Positions 25,763 to 34,831 of a stretch of 64,000 bases of DNA are shown piece by piece. The DNA comes from JAYQKL01 sp049889415. Its GTDB lineage: Bacteria; Pseudomonadota; Alphaproteobacteria; RS24. Location: contig JBMHDL010000002.1 in assembly GCA_049889415.1 (NCBI GenBank), positions 8,965 through 72,964 on the forward strand, written 5' to 3'. Every line of letters begins with the position of its first letter. The first letter of the stretch is position 1. The notes beneath the pieces were generated by a model. That model was not told the DNA's origin and ran no database searches. It saw only the letters and a list, made by a program, of their open reading frames with translations. Position numbers and translations under genes: made by a program.

Positions 25763-27990
25763 GCACCAAAATTGATAACGTGAATGACACAGCCGTCACC
25801 GATGAGATTGTCGCCGAACATGGCCTGACGCCCGATGAATATGAGTTGATTGTCGCGCATATGGGACGAGCGCCCAACATGACGGAATTGGGCGTGTTTT
25901 CCGTCATGTGGTCTGAGCATTGCTCGTATAAATCCTCGCGGAAATTTCTTGCCAAACTGCCGGTGACCGGCGAGCAAGTCATTCAGGGGCCCGGGGAAAA
26001 TGCCGGGGTGATTGACATTGGCGACGGGGATGCTGCTGTTTTCAAAATGGAAAGCCACAACCACCCCTCCTTTATTGAGCCGTATCAGGGCGCGGCCACC
26101 GGGGTTGGGGGTATCATGCGCGACGTGTTCACCATGGGGGCGCGTCCGGTGGCGAATATGAACGCCCTGCGCTTCGGGAACCCCGACCATCCCAAGACCA
26201 AGCACCTTGTTTCCGGCGTCGTCTCCGGTATTGGCGGCTATGGCAACTGTATTGGCGTGCCGACGGTCGGGGGCGAAGTTAATTTTGACGACAGCTATAA
26301 CGGCAATATTCTGGTCAATGCCATGTGGGGCGGGCTAGCGAAGGCTCACAAAATTTTCTATGCCAACGCGACCGGCATCGGTAATCCGGTTGTATATGTC
26401 GGTTCCAAAACCGGACGCGACGGCATTCACGGGGCGACAATGGCCTCAGCCGAATTTGATGACGACTCGGATGAAAAGCGCCCGACTGTGCAGGTCGGCG
26501 ACCCGTTCACCGAAAAACTCCTGCTTGAAGCCTGCATGGAACTCATGTCCTCTGACGCGATTATCGGCATTCAGGACATGGGTGCGGCCGGGTTGACCTC
26601 CTCATCCGTGGAAATGGCGGATAAGGGCGGGGTTGGGATTGAATTGAACCTCGACAAGGTGCCGTGCCGCGAAACCGCCATGACAGCCTATGAAATGCTG
26701 CTGTCGGAAAGCCAGGAGCGCATGCTGATGGTGCTGAAACCCGGACGCGAAGCCGAAGCCGAAGCCATTTTTACCCGCTGGGGGCTGGATTTCGCCGTCA
26801 TCGGCAAATTGACCGATACTGGCCGGATGGTGGTGTCTTATGAGGGCGAGGTCAAGGCTGACATGCCGATCGGCCCGCTGGCTGACGGCGCACCCGCCTA
26901 TGAACGCCCTTATGTGGAAACCCCGCCGCGTGAACAGGTTTCACCTCAGGATGTTGCCGCACCGACTGACTGGGCCGGCACGGTCAGGCAAATGATCGCC
27001 AGTCCTGAGTTGGCCTCACGCCGCTGGGTCTGGGAGCAGTATGATCACATGGTCATGGGTGATACGGTCGGGCGTCCGGGTGGCGATGCCGCCATTGTGC
27101 GCGTCCACGGCACGCAAAAGGGGCTCGCCATCAGTACGGATGTCACCCCGCGCTATTGTTTCGCCGATCCGGTTGAGGGCGGCAAGCAAGCGGTCGCTGA
27201 AACCTACCGTAACATTTCCGCCACCGGCGCCACCCCTCTTGCCATCACCAATTGCCTGAACTTCGCCAATCCGGAAAGGCCGGAGATTATGGGACAGTTT
27301 GTCGGCTGCCTGGAGGGCATGGGCGAGGCTGGCCGAGCGCTTGATTACCCGGTCGTTTCCGGCAATGTCTCGCTCTATAATGAAACCAACGGCGCAGGGA
27401 TTTTCCCGACCCCGGCGATTGGCGGTGTCGGTATTATGCCAGATATTGACAAGCGCGCCGCCATCGCACTGACCCGTGAAGGCGACAGCCTGTTCGTCAT
27501 CGGCGCAACTACGGGTCATCTTGGCTGTTCGCTGTATCTGCGTGATGTCATTGGCCGTGCCAGCACCGACCTAGGGGCGCCGCCGCCTGTTGATCTTGCA
27601 GCTGAAAAGAGCCATGGCGGCTTTGTCCGCGCGCTGGTGCAGAACGGCCTGTTCACAGCAGTGCATGATGTCTCTGACGGCGGGTTGCTGATTGCTCTTG
27701 TGGAAATGGCCATGGCCGGCGGTATTGGGGTCAATCTATCCAATACCACGGATGTTCCCGATCATGCCTATTGGTTTGGAGAGGATCAGGGACGTTATGT
27801 TGTGGCTGTCAAAGCGGAGCATATTGACCGTTTTGTCGCTGACGCGCAAAAAGCCGGAGTAGCAATCGCAGAACTTGGAAAAACCGGCGGCTCTGAGTTG
27901 ACTTTAGACGGCACAGTTCTCATATCTATGGAAGAGCTTAAAACAGCCCATGAAAGCTGGCTGCCGGACTATATGAGTGTGGTTGACTGA
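25759..27990 (+). CDS. purL: Phosphoribosylformylglycinamidine synthase subunit PurL
   Basis: A 743-residue short-form PurL, the ATP-dependent synthase subunit that converts FGAR to FGAM with PurS and PurQ. The N-terminal MWSEHCSYKSSR motif, the glycine-rich VFKMESHNHPS block and the second AIRS-like domain (FADPVEGGKQAVAE, SGNVSLYNET) are present. It starts on the purQ stop (ATGA). Confidence 0.97.
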   Translation: MSTKIDNVNDTAVTDEIVAEHGLTPDEYELIVAHMGRAPNMTELGVFSVMWSEHCSYKSSRKFLAKLPVTGEQVIQGPGENAGVIDIGDGDAAVFKMESHNHPSFIEPYQGAATGVGGIMRDVFTMGARPVANMNALRFGNPDHPKTKHLVSGVVSGIGGYGNCIGVPTVGGEVNFDDSYNGNILVNAMWGGLAKAHKIFYANATGIGNPVVYVGSKTGRDGIHGATMASAEFDDDSDEKRPTVQVGDPFTEKLLLEACMELMSSDAIIGIQDMGAAGLTSSSVEMADKGGVGIELNLDKVPCRETAMTAYEMLLSESQERMLMVLKPGREAEAEAIFTRWGLDFAVIGKLTDTGRMVVSYEGEVKADMPIGPLADGAPAYERPYVETPPREQVSPQDVAAPTDWAGTVRQMIASPELASRRWVWEQYDHMVMGDTVGRPGGDAAIVRVHGTQKGLAISTDVTPRYCFADPVEGGKQAVAETYRNISATGATPLAITNCLNFANPERPEIMGQFVGCLEGMGEAGRALDYPVVSGNVSLYNETNGAGIFPTPAIGGVGIMPDIDKRAAIALTREGDSLFVIGATTGHLGCSLYLRDVIGRASTDLGAPPPVDLAAEKSHGGFVRALVQNGLFTAVHDVSDGGLLIALVEMAMAGGIGVNLSNTTDVPDHAYWFGEDQGRYVVAVKAEHIDRFVADAQKAGVAIAELGKTGGSELTLDGTVLISMEELKTAHESWLPDYMSVVD

Positions 27991-28016
27991 GCCATGGGCG
28001 CGAAAAGGAACACCCC

Positions 28017-28256
28017 ATGCCAATGAACGCTTCAGACATTGTGCACATGATCAAACAGGCCATTCCTGATGCACAGGTGGAAATCACCGACCTGCGCGGT
28101 GATGGCGACCATTATGCCGCCATTGTGACATCAACCGTGTTCAAAGGAAAAACCCGTGTTCAGCAGCACAAGCTCGTTTACGACGCCCTGCAAGGGGGGA
28201 TGGGCAGTGAGTTACACGCCCTGGCCCTGCAAACCGCAGTTCCCGAGGAGAACTAA
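28017..28256 (+). CDS. bolA: BolA family protein
   Basis: A 79-residue BolA-like protein with the signatures DLRGDGDHYAAIVTS and RVQQHKLVYDAL. BolA proteins bind [2Fe-2S] clusters together with monothiol glutaredoxins and influence iron homeostasis. The next gene, directly adjacent, is that glutaredoxin. Start ATG 28017 is well spaced from AAGGA. Confidence 0.95.
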   Translation: MPMNASDIVHMIKQAIPDAQVEITDLRGDGDHYAAIVTSTVFKGKTRVQQHKLVYDALQGGMGSELHALALQTAVPEEN

Positions 28257-28589
28257 ATGTCAGATATTCATCAAGTCATTGAAACCGAAATCAAGGGCAA
28301 CAATGTCGTCCTGTTCATGAAGGGCACACCGGTGTTTCCGCAATGCGGCTTTTCCGGGCAAGTGGTGCAGATTCTGTCTTACCTTGGCGTACCGTTTAAA
28401 GGTATCAATGTTTTGGACGATGACAATCTGCGCGAAGGCATCAAAAGCTTTTCCAACTGGCCAACCATCCCGCAACTCTACGTCAAAGGTGAATTTGTCG
28501 GCGGGTGTGACATTGTGCGGGAAATGTTTGAAGAAGACGAATTGCGGCAATATCTGGCGGATAACGGCATTGAGATGCAAAACGCCTGA
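28257..28589 (+). CDS. grxD: Monothiol glutaredoxin (Grx4 type)
   Basis: A 110-residue CGFS-type glutaredoxin (motif at residues 30-33, in PQCGFSGQV), with the glutathione-binding SNWPTIPQLYV and GGCDIV segments. It carries a bridging Fe-S cluster, often as a heterodimer with BolA. Its ATG follows the bolA TAA with no gap. End of the purine/BolA run; a promoter for rplY follows. Confidence 0.96.
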   Translation: MSDIHQVIETEIKGNNVVLFMKGTPVFPQCGFSGQVVQILSYLGVPFKGINVLDDDNLREGIKSFSNWPTIPQLYVKGEFVGGCDIVREMFEEDELRQYLADNGIEMQNA

Positions 28590-28605
28590 CCCGCGGTGTT
28601 TGTGC

Positions 28606-28634
28606 TTGCCCTCCCCCGGCAGACCCGCTATAAA
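28606..28634 (+). promoter_or_regulatory. Putative sigma-70 promoter of rplY
   Basis: TTGCCC at 28606-28611 and TATAAA at 28629-28634 are 17 bases apart. Transcription would start near 28641, leaving a leader of about 90 nucleotides before rplY. Confidence 0.5.
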
Positions 28635-28652
28635 ACGGCACGCTTGAACGCC

Positions 28653-28694
28653 GCATGGCACCCCATGCTGTGGCTCACACCCCTGGAGGGAGCC
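28653..28694 (+). promoter_or_regulatory. Two hairpins in the rplY leader
   Basis: GCATGG (28653-28658) pairs with CCATGC (28663-28668) around a CACC loop, and GGCTC (28672-28676) pairs with GAGCC (28690-28694). Neither is followed by a T run, so they are not terminators. Confidence 0.4.
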
Positions 28695-28731
28695 CAAGTG
28701 TTGAGACCAACGACTTATTGGAGTTCAGATT

Positions 28732-29394
28732 ATGAGTGATACATTCAACCTCAGCGCTGAAACCCGCGAGCTGAACGGCAAGGGGCCCGTTCGCGAGTTG
28801 CGCAAAGCCGGTAAAATTCCGGCCGTCATTTATGGTGACAAAAAAGATCCCCTACCGATTGCCCTTGAGCGCAAGGACATCACAAAAGTTTATAATTCCG
28901 GCCGTCTCATGGCGACTCTGCTGGAAATTGATGTTGACGGAAAAAACAACCGCGTCATCGCCCGCGACATCCAACTGGACCCGGTCAAGGACGTCATTCT
29001 GCACGCTGATTTCCTGCGCGTCAGTAAAGGTACAAAAATCGCCGTTGAGGTTCAGGTGAACTTCCTCAATGAAGAAACCTGTCCGGGCCTCAAACAGGGC
29101 GGTGTGCTCAATGTGGTGCGTTATGCCGTTGAACTGCTCTGCCCTGCAGACTCCATTCCTGAATTCCTTGAATTGGATCTTGCGGAAGCGGAAATCGGTG
29201 CTTCACTGAACATTTCCAACATTCAGCTGCCCGACGGCATTGTGCCGACCATCACCGACCGTGACTTCACTGTCGCCACCATTGCCGCGCCTGCCGGCCT
29301 GACCGATGATGAAGATACCGGTGAAGGCGAAGAAGCCGAAGACGGTGAAGAGGGCACCTCTGATGAGGCCGCTGAAGAGAGCAGCGAGGACTAA
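28732..29394 (+). CDS. rplY: Large ribosomal subunit protein bL25 (CTC family)
   Basis: A 220-residue two-domain L25/CTC protein that binds 5S rRNA. The N-terminal domain has ETRELNGKGPVRELRKAGKIPAVIYG; the C-terminal domain is followed by a long acidic tail rich in Glu/Asp from about residue 190. Longer than the 94-residue enterobacterial L25 but normal for alphaproteobacteria. It precedes pth, a common pairing. Confidence 0.96.
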   Translation: MSDTFNLSAETRELNGKGPVRELRKAGKIPAVIYGDKKDPLPIALERKDITKVYNSGRLMATLLEIDVDGKNNRVIARDIQLDPVKDVILHADFLRVSKGTKIAVEVQVNFLNEETCPGLKQGGVLNVVRYAVELLCPADSIPEFLELDLAEAEIGASLNISNIQLPDGIVPTITDRDFTVATIAAPAGLTDDEDTGEGEEAEDGEEGTSDEAAEESSED

Positions 29395-29429
29395 ACCTTG
29401 CTGTGTCTCTCCTGCATGGGAGAGGACTG

Positions 29430-30044
29430 ATGCTTTTATTTGTGGGGCTTGGCAATCCGGGAACCAAATATGCCGGCAACCGACATAATATCGGGTTCAT
29501 GGCCATTGACCGCATTGCCGCGCGCCACAGTTTCCCTGCTTTCAAGAAAAAGTTTCAGGGCCAGCTGTCTGAAGCCGTTATGAACGGTGAGAAAGTGCTG
29601 CTTTTGAAGCCGGAAACCTTCATGAATGACAGCGGGAAATCGGTTGCGGAGGCTGTCCGGCTTTACAAGCTTCCACTTGAAAATATTATCGTTTTTTATG
29701 ACGAGCTGGATCTGGTGCCGGGCAAATTACGCATGAAAACCGGGGGCGGACTGGCCGGACATAATGGTCTGAGATCCCTAAAGGCCCATATTGGTGCGGG
29801 TTTCAGGCGCGCCAGGCTCGGCATCGGCCATCCCGGCCACAAAGACAAGGTTTTGGGGCATGTTTTGAAGGATTTCTCCAAAGCCGACGCAAAATGGCTT
29901 CCTTCCTTTCTTGAAGCCCTGGCCGACCATGCCGATCTGCTGGTCACGGGTGCGGACGCCACTTATCAAAACCGCGTGCATGAGGACATGACGGCGGCAC
30001 TGTCTCCGCCCAAACCCTCCGCTGCATCGCCTACACAGGAGTAA
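29430..30044 (+). CDS. pth: Peptidyl-tRNA hydrolase
   Basis: A 204-residue enzyme that frees peptides from tRNA dropped by ribosomes. It begins MLLFVGLGNPGTKYAGNRHN, with catalytic His19, and contains FMNDSGKSV, YDELDLVPGKLRMKTGGGLAGHNGL in its canonical order. ATG 29430, after GGGAGAGGA, is chosen over an upstream GTG in the same frame. The C-terminal tail is Pro/Ala rich. ychF follows after 3 bases. Confidence 0.96.
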   Translation: MLLFVGLGNPGTKYAGNRHNIGFMAIDRIAARHSFPAFKKKFQGQLSEAVMNGEKVLLLKPETFMNDSGKSVAEAVRLYKLPLENIIVFYDELDLVPGKLRMKTGGGLAGHNGLRSLKAHIGAGFRRARLGIGHPGHKDKVLGHVLKDFSKADAKWLPSFLEALADHADLLVTGADATYQNRVHEDMTAALSPPKPSAASPTQE

Positions 30045-30047
30045 ATT

Positions 30048-31145
30048 ATGGGGTTCAAATGTGGCATTGTCGGTTTGCCGAATGTGGGTAAATCCACCCT
30101 GTTCAACGCCCTGACGCAGACCGCCGCGGCACAGGCCGCGAATTTTCCGTTCTGCACCATTGAGCCAAATGTCGGTGAGGTGTCTGTTCCGGATGCACGT
30201 ATCCATGAACTGGCCGGCATTTCACAATCAAAAGAGACCATTCCGGCCCGTCTGAGCTTTGTGGACATTGCCGGACTGGTCCGCGGCGCTTCCAAGGGCG
30301 AGGGTCTCGGCAACCAGTTTCTCGGTAATATCCGTGAAGTGGACGCCATCGCCCATGTGCTCAGATGCTTTGAGGACGGCGACATCACCCATGTCGAGGG
30401 CACGATTAACCCCTTAGCCGACGCGGATACGGTGGAAACCGAATTGATGCTGGCGGACCTGGAAAGTCTTGAGAAACGTGCCGACAATCTGCGCAAAAAG
30501 GCTACCACCAAGGAAAAAAAGGCGATTGAAGAGCTTGAATTGGTCGACCTTGCTTTGGCGGAACTGCAGGAAGGCCGTCCGGCGCGATGCGCGGAAATTC
30601 CACAGGGACGCGAGCAGGATTTCAAGAACCTGCAGCTGCTCAGTGCCAAACCGGTGCTGTATGTCTGCAATGTCGAGGAAGACAGCGCGGAAAACGGTAA
30701 TTCACTGTCCGACAAGGTCAAGGAAAAGGCCGCCGCTGAAGGGGCCGAGGCGGTTATCATTTCTGCCCGGATTGAAGAAGAATTGGCCCAGCTGGACGAC
30801 GCCGAGCGGCTGGAATATCTGTCAACTTTGGGGCTTGAGGAACCGGGCTTGAACCGGTTGATACGCCAGGGCTATCAGCTGCTTGACCTGATCACCTATT
30901 TCACCTCCGGCCCGAAGGAAACCCGGGCCTGGACAATCAAGCGCGGCACCGCCGCACCGCAGGCCGCAGGGGTCATTCACACCGATTTTGAACGCGGCTT
31001 CATCCGTGCCGAAACGGTCGGGTTTGACGATTACATCACCCATCAGGGCGAAAGCGGCGCCCGCGACGCGGGCCGCCTGCGCCAGGAAGGTAAAGACTAC
31101 ATCGTCGAAGACGGCGACGTCCTGCTGTTCCGGTTTAACGTCTAG
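30048..31145 (+). CDS. ychF: Redox/ribosome-associated ATPase YchF
   Basis: A 365-residue OBG-family P-loop protein that prefers ATP. The Walker A (GLPNVGKSTLFNAL), the DIAGLVRGASKGEGLGN switch region, and the C-terminal TGS domain (AWTIKRGTAAPQAAGVIHTDFERGFI region) are all present. Its NVEE at the G4 position replaces NKxD, the reason for ATP preference. Last gene of the run, closed by a terminator. Confidence 0.96.
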   Translation: MGFKCGIVGLPNVGKSTLFNALTQTAAAQAANFPFCTIEPNVGEVSVPDARIHELAGISQSKETIPARLSFVDIAGLVRGASKGEGLGNQFLGNIREVDAIAHVLRCFEDGDITHVEGTINPLADADTVETELMLADLESLEKRADNLRKKATTKEKKAIEELELVDLALAELQEGRPARCAEIPQGREQDFKNLQLLSAKPVLYVCNVEEDSAENGNSLSDKVKEKAAAEGAEAVIISARIEEELAQLDDAERLEYLSTLGLEEPGLNRLIRQGYQLLDLITYFTSGPKETRAWTIKRGTAAPQAAGVIHTDFERGFIRAETVGFDDYITHQGESGARDAGRLRQEGKDYIVEDGDVLLFRFNV

Positions 31146-31149
31146 ACAT

Positions 31150-31182
31150 AAAAAACCCGCCGGGACGCCCGACGGGTTTTTT
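31150..31182. terminator. Bidirectional Rho-independent terminator between ychF and petC
   Basis: A 15-base stem (31150-31164 with 31168-31182, one C/A mismatch, ACG loop) has six A on one side and six T on the other, so it can terminate both the plus-strand ychF transcript and the minus-strand petABC transcript. Confidence 0.85.
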
Positions 31183-31198
31183 GGGATTTCAGAAAAGC

Positions 31199-31981
31199 TT
31201 AATGCTGGTCGGCCCAGATTTTCCGCATCGACAGGAACAGCAGACCCGCAAAGATTGACAGATAGATGAGCACCATCACGCCGGTCTTTTTGCGCGCTTC
31301 CAATTCCGGCTCTGCGGCCCAGGCTAGAAACGTCACAACATCCTTGGCATATTGCGCCTCAGTCATCGCCGTGCCGTCTTCATAATCAACCAATTCATCC
31401 GACAGGGGCGCGGCCATGGCGATGGCGCCACCGGCCATATAGGGGTTGTAATACTGACCCGTGCCGAGCTTGACGCCTTCAGGGGCATCCTCATAGCCAA
31501 TCAATAGGGCATAGACATAATCCGCGCCTAAGCCTCTGGCTTTGGTGATCAAAGACAGATCCGGCGGGTAGGCACCACCATTGGCAGCACGCGCTGCATT
31601 TTCGTTCGGGAACGGATTGACGAAAGCATCCTTAGGCAGGCCGGGGCGTTCAAACATGTCGCCGTAATCATCCGGCCCGTCTTCCACCGTGAAGCCGGCT
31701 GCGATGGCCTTGACTTCAGGCTCGGAGAACTCCGGCCCGCCATCTTGTGACAGGTTGCGAAAGCGCAGCTGGTTCATGGAATGACAGGAAGCACAGACTT
31801 CCTGATACACTTTGTATCCCCGGCGCAGGGCACTGCGGTCAAAGGTACCGAACGGCCCGTTAAAGCTCCAGTCCTGAGCGGCAGGGTGCTTGGCGTCACC
31901 GGCAGCATACACCGTGACAGGGGCCGCAAGGCCGAGTGTCAGGGCGGTAACCAGTGACAGACTAATTCGTTTCAGGTTCAT
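31199..31981 (-). CDS. petC: Cytochrome c1 of the bc1 complex
   Basis: A 260-residue periplasm-facing subunit of ubiquinol:cytochrome c reductase. A signal peptide of about 26 residues is followed by the heme-binding CASCH (residues 63-67). A C-terminal anchor helix (VLIYLSIFAGLLFLSM) holds it in the membrane, and the YMAGGAIAMAAPL segment supplies the methionine ligand. Third gene of the petABC operon, 11 bases after cytochrome b. Confidence 0.96.
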   Translation of the reverse strand: MNLKRISLSLVTALTLGLAAPVTVYAAGDAKHPAAQDWSFNGPFGTFDRSALRRGYKVYQEVCASCHSMNQLRFRNLSQDGGPEFSEPEVKAIAAGFTVEDGPDDYGDMFERPGLPKDAFVNPFPNENAARAANGGAYPPDLSLITKARGLGADYVYALLIGYEDAPEGVKLGTGQYYNPYMAGGAIAMAAPLSDELVDYEDGTAMTEAQYAKDVVTFLAWAAEPELEARKKTGVMVLIYLSIFAGLLFLSMRKIWADQH

Positions 31982-31992
31982 GTCTCTTGGTC

Positions 31993-33231
31993 CTATTCTG
32001 CAGGCGAGGCTGCACTTGAGAGAACGGAGGCGGAAATGCTCTCCGGTATATCCTTGGGTTTTTCCACGAAGCCAAGCAACGGCAGGATAATCAGGAAATG
32101 GGCGAAGTAGTAAATCGTCCCGATACGCGCCAAGACGATATAAATACCTTCAGCCGGCATCGCGCCGAGATAGCCGAGAAGCAGGCAATTCGCCACAAAA
32201 ATGATGAAGAACTGTCGGAACAACGGACGGTAGCGGGCGGAGCGCACTTTTGAGGTGTCCAGCCACGGCAGAACAAACAGAATAGCGATCGCACCGACCA
32301 TGGCAATCACGCCGCCCAGTTTGTCCGGAACCGCCCGCAGAATGGCGTAAAACGGCAGCAGGTACCATTCCGGCACAATATGAGCCGGAGTCACCAGCGG
32401 ATTAGCAGGAATATAGTTGTCCGCATGACCCAGCACATTCGGAGCAAAGAAGATGAAATAGCTGAACAGGATCATGAACATGACCAGAGCAAAACCGTCT
32501 TTGACCGTGTAGTAAGGGTGGAATGGGACTGTATCCTGACTGGATTTAACCGAGATGCCGATCGGGTTGTTGTTACCGGGCACATGCAAGGCCCAGATAT
32601 GCAGCACAACTACGCCGGCAATCAGGAACGGAATGAGGTAATGCAATGAGAAGAAGCGGTTCAAGGTCGGATTGTCTACCGAGAAACCACCCCACAACCA
32701 GGTGGCGATGCTGTCACCGACAAGCGGCACGGCACCGAATAGATTGGTGATCACGGTGGCGCCCCATAGGCTCATCTGTCCCCATGGCAGCACATAACCC
32801 ATAAAGGCGGCAGCCATCATCAGCAGATAGATGATAACGCCGAGAATCCACAAAACCTCGCGTGGCGCCTTGTAGGAGCCGTAATACATGCCGCGGAACA
32901 TATGGATGTAAACGGCTAGGAAGAACATCGACGCGCCATTGGCATGGATATAGCGGATCAACCAGCCATAATTTACGTTACGCATAATGTGTTCGACCGA
33001 GTTGAAAGCTAAATCAACATGCGGCGTATAATGCATGGCAAGAATAATGCCGGTGATGATTTGGGTCATCAGGCAGAACGTCAAAATCCCGCCAAATGTC
33101 CACCAGTAATTGAGGTTTTTAGGCGTCGGATAATCAACAAAACTGTCATGGGCCAGCCGCATAAGGGGCAGGCGCTCATCCATCCATTTTGCAAAACCGC
33201 TTTGTGGGTTGTAAGTGCTTTCACCGCTCAT
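31993..33231 (-). CDS. petB: Cytochrome b of the bc1 complex
   Basis: A 412-residue eight-helix membrane subunit that carries hemes bL and bH and forms the Qo and Qi quinone sites. Characteristic segments are FGGILTFCLMTQIITGIILA, HANGASMFFLAVYIHMFRG, GYVLPWGQMSLWGATVITN and the Qo-site PEWYLLPFYAILRAVPDK. Full length for alphaproteobacteria. It lies between the Rieske gene (18 bases upstream) and petC. Confidence 0.97.
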   Translation of the reverse strand: MSGESTYNPQSGFAKWMDERLPLMRLAHDSFVDYPTPKNLNYWWTFGGILTFCLMTQIITGIILAMHYTPHVDLAFNSVEHIMRNVNYGWLIRYIHANGASMFFLAVYIHMFRGMYYGSYKAPREVLWILGVIIYLLMMAAAFMGYVLPWGQMSLWGATVITNLFGAVPLVGDSIATWLWGGFSVDNPTLNRFFSLHYLIPFLIAGVVVLHIWALHVPGNNNPIGISVKSSQDTVPFHPYYTVKDGFALVMFMILFSYFIFFAPNVLGHADNYIPANPLVTPAHIVPEWYLLPFYAILRAVPDKLGGVIAMVGAIAILFVLPWLDTSKVRSARYRPLFRQFFIIFVANCLLLGYLGAMPAEGIYIVLARIGTIYYFAHFLIILPLLGFVEKPKDIPESISASVLSSAASPAE

Positions 33232-33249
33232 TGTACTATCCTATCTCGC

Positions 33250-33813
33250 TTAACCGATTTTTATGCGGGTGTCTGAAACAAATGTGTATTCGGGAATTTC
33301 AAGGTTTGTCGGAGCCGGGCCTTTGCGGATCCGGCCGGACGTATCATAATGGGAACCATGGCACGGGCAGAACCAGCCATTGAACTCACCCGCCTGTCCG
33401 AGCGGGACGCACCCCAGATGGGTGCAGACACCGACCATGACCAGCCATTCCGGTTTTTCAGCCCGCAGATTATCGGTCTGGGGGTCGCGCAGCTCCGCCA
33501 TATCAACAGCATCGGCTTCGGCAATCTCATCAGCTGTACGACGGCGGATAAACACCGGCTTTCCGCGCCAGGTTACGGTGATGCTTTGCCCGACTTCAAT
33601 CGCGCTCAAATCCACTTCAATCGAAGCCAATGCGCGCATGGACGCGTCCGGGTTCATTTGATGAATCAAAGGCCAGGCAATATTCACGGCTCCGATGGCG
33701 GCAAACGCCCCGGTTGCCAGATGCAGGAATTCACGGCGATTGGTTTTGCCGTTAGAGTCAGATGTATCAGTCAAGACGGTCTCTCCACCGTTAATATTCA
33801 CAGTCTGCGCCAC
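33250..33813 (-). CDS. petA: Rieske iron-sulfur subunit of the bc1 complex
   Basis: A 187-residue protein with an N-terminal twin-arginine-type motif (NRREFL) and membrane anchor, then the [2Fe-2S] ligands CTHLGCVPLG and CPCHGSHYD. It passes electrons from ubiquinol to cytochrome c1. First gene of the operon; the divergent hemF gene is upstream. Confidence 0.97.
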   Translation of the reverse strand: MAQTVNINGGETVLTDTSDSNGKTNRREFLHLATGAFAAIGAVNIAWPLIHQMNPDASMRALASIEVDLSAIEVGQSITVTWRGKPVFIRRRTADEIAEADAVDMAELRDPQTDNLRAEKPEWLVMVGVCTHLGCVPLGQAGEFNGWFCPCHGSHYDTSGRIRKGPAPTNLEIPEYTFVSDTRIKIG

Positions 33814-33842
33814 AGCGCACGAGTCACTCCTTTATAGAGGAT

Positions 33843-33871
33843 TTGACTGTCAGCGAAAATACTTCTATGTG
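33843..33871 (+). promoter_or_regulatory. Putative sigma-70 promoter of hemF
   Basis: TTGACT at 33843-33848 and TATGTG at 33866-33871 are 17 bases apart; transcription would begin near 33878, about 100 bases before the hemF ATG. No clear FNR-type box is seen near it. Confidence 0.5.
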
Positions 33872-33976
33872 GGGTGAAACAATATGTGTCACCATGACGC
33901 AGACTCGGAAAAATCAACGATTTTCATGTTTTTTTCCGCCATTATATCTACCCGGAGAGACGGGCGGAGCCTGATT

Positions 33977-34831
33977 ATGGAAGAAAACAAACGACGCGCA
34001 GCAGACTGGTTCAAAACCTTGCGCGATGACTTGTGCGCGGCACTTGAGGCGCTAGAGCCGAACGGCAAAAAATTCACCAAAAAAGCTTGGAGTCGCGCCG
34101 AGCAGCACGGTTCAGACGAGGATCTCGGTGGCGGGGAAATGGCTCTGCTGGATGGCGACGTTTTCGAAAAAGCCGGGGTGCATATTTCCACCGTCTATGG
34201 CGAGTTTTCCGAGCAATTCCGCAGCCAAGTCGCTGGGGCGGAGGACGATCCGCGTTTTTGGGCCAGTGGCATTTCCGTTATTGTCCATCCCAAAAACCCG
34301 AATGCACCCACCGCCCATATGAACACACGGATGGTTGTCACAACCAAAAACTGGTTTGGTGGCGGCGGCGACCTGACCCCGATGCTGGACCGGGACCGCA
34401 GGGCGGACCACCCTGATACACAAGCTTTTCATGATGCATATAAAAAGGCTTGTGACAAATATGACCCGAGTTACTATCCGCAATTCAAAACCGCCTGCGA
34501 CGAATATTTTTACCTGCCCCACCGTCAAGAGACCCGAGGGACGGGCGGGATATTTTATGATCATTTCAACACGGGTGATTGGGAACGTGATTTCGCTTTT
34601 ACCCGCGACGTCGGCAAAGCCTTTCTGACTGCCTATCCTGAAATCATCGCCCAGCGCATGAATGACGATTTTTCCGAGTCAGACAGAGACGAACAGCTTG
34701 TCCGGCGCGGACGGTATGTAGAATTCAACCTGCTTTATGACCGCGGCACCATGTTTGGACTCAAAACCGGCGGCAATGTTGAGAGCATTCTGTCATCTAT
34801 GCCGCCGCTGGTGAAATGGCCGGTGACTTAA
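33977..34831 (+). CDS. hemF: Oxygen-dependent coproporphyrinogen-III oxidase
   Basis: A 284-residue enzyme that oxidatively decarboxylates coproporphyrinogen III in heme synthesis. Family blocks: GISVIVHPKNPNAPTAHMN, WFGGGGDLTP, GTGGIFYDHFNTGDWERDF and RGRYVEFNLLYDRGTMFGL. The frame is open to 33884, but ATG 33977 (MEENKRRAADW) is the likely start. It is convergent with, and overlaps by 4 bases, the CCA-transferase gene. Confidence 0.95.
   Translation: MEENKRRAADWFKTLRDDLCAALEALEPNGKKFTKKAWSRAEQHGSDEDLGGGEMALLDGDVFEKAGVHISTVYGEFSEQFRSQVAGAEDDPRFWASGISVIVHPKNPNAPTAHMNTRMVVTTKNWFGGGGDLTPMLDRDRRADHPDTQAFHDAYKKACDKYDPSYYPQFKTACDEYFYLPHRQETRGTGGIFYDHFNTGDWERDFAFTRDVGKAFLTAYPEIIAQRMNDDFSESDRDEQLVRRGRYVEFNLLYDRGTMFGLKTGGNVESILSSMPPLVKWPVT

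Noticed and set aside
33840..33976. FNR-type regulatory box before hemF or the petABC operon
   Set aside because: No TTGAT-N4-ATCAA motif could be found; only an ordinary promoter-like pair is visible.
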